The position numbers and the translations under genes are program-made. A DNA stretch of 40,730 bases from Synergistaceae bacterium (lineage in GTDB: Bacteria > Synergistota > Synergistia > Synergistales > Aminobacteriaceae), in NCBI GenBank assembly GCA_018436725.1, contig JAHDKT010000032.1, positions 1 through 40,730 of the forward strand, read 5' to 3'. The notes beneath the pieces are model-generated. The model worked only from the letters and a program-made list of their open reading frames with translations, made no database searches and had not been told where the DNA came from. Positions 40,608 to 40,730 of this stretch are shown one piece after another (position 1 is the first letter of the stretch; each line of letters begins with the position of its first letter).

Positions 40608-40730
40608 ATGCATGTGCCGAGCGACATCGAGATAGCGCAGGGAGCGGAACTGCGGCCGGTGGTGGAGATAGCGGAGAAGCTGGGAATAGGAGAGAGCGAG
40701 CTGGAGCTGTACGGGAAGTACAAGGCGAAG
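40608..40730 (+). CDS. fhs: Formate--tetrahydrofolate ligase, N-terminal fragment
   Basis: The first 41 codons are present, and the gene runs off the right edge. The peptide [18 protein letters not shown], then [19 protein letters not shown], is the highly conserved Fhs N terminus. The enzyme makes 10-formyl-THF from formate and ATP, or runs in reverse to yield ATP in fermenters. AGGAGG and a closer GAAGGA both lie before the ATG. It is directly behind gdhA on the same strand. Confidence 0.93.
   Translation, partial: MHVPSDIEIAQGAELRPVVEIAEKLGIGESELELYGKYKAK

Noticed and set aside
1..40730. CRISPR arrays, insertion sequences, prophage genes, tRNA or rRNA genes
   Set aside because: By eye I found no regularly spaced repeats, transposase or integrase motifs, tRNA cloverleaf with the T-loop consensus, or rRNA sequence on either strand. 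A dedicated scan could still find a diverged case.

Overview
The window is about 40.7 kb of GC-rich, densely coded bacterial DNA from an anaerobic, amino-acid-using diderm. Signs of a diderm are a lipoprotein signal peptidase, a lipobox protein, many secreted binding proteins and TspO. Signs of amino-acid and one-carbon metabolism are glutamate dehydrogenase followed directly by formate-THF ligase, isoaspartyl dipeptidase beside an NhaC antiporter, an M24 hydrolase and a polyamine-type ABC importer. This mix would fit a member of Synergistota, but that is an inference from gene content only. No rRNA, tRNA, CRISPR array or insertion sequence was seen.

Layout. 0-2.4 kb (minus): PotD/PotA/permease importer with a strong hairpin after the binding-protein gene. 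2.6-3.9 kb: iron-sulfur flavoprotein and a Phd/ParE-type toxin-antitoxin pair. 4.0-6.2 kb: tspO and ilvD, closed by a 17-bp-stem hairpin. 6.4-9.6 kb: a SnoaL-like gene, then a probable type II restriction-modification island (5-methylcytosine methyltransferase, overlapping candidate endonuclease, Vsr). 9.7-20.1 kb: a minus-strand operon (beta-propeller protein, unknown secreted protein, membrane diguanylate cyclase, periplasmic binding protein) divergent from a giant 1878-residue secreted protein with two VWA domains. A cluster of DnaA-box-like 9-mers lies between them. 20.1-24.0 kb (minus): periplasmic binding protein, membrane HD-GYP protein, a 16-codon mini-ORF and lspA. 24.2-31.9 kb (plus): FIST sensor, hybrid histidine kinase, HD-GYP response regulator, then a PhnD-like binding protein and a membrane diguanylate cyclase. 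31.9-35.5 kb: GntR regulator divergent from nhaC-iadA, with a 24-bp palindrome between. 35.8-37.8 kb: three small envelope proteins. 38.1-40.7 kb: M24 hydrolase, glutamate dehydrogenase and the start of fhs.

The main theme is cyclic-di-GMP signalling. Within about 22 kb there are two diguanylate cyclases and two HD-GYP proteins. Three of these four are directly linked to genes for periplasmic binding proteins that have no transporter subunits nearby. The fourth is linked to a FIST sensor and hybrid kinase. This suggests that binding proteins have been recruited as ligand sensors for c-di-GMP synthesis and breakdown, in the manner of the known NspS-MbaA pair of Vibrio cholerae. The large VWA surface protein is a possible output. 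The link between sensors and output is inference.
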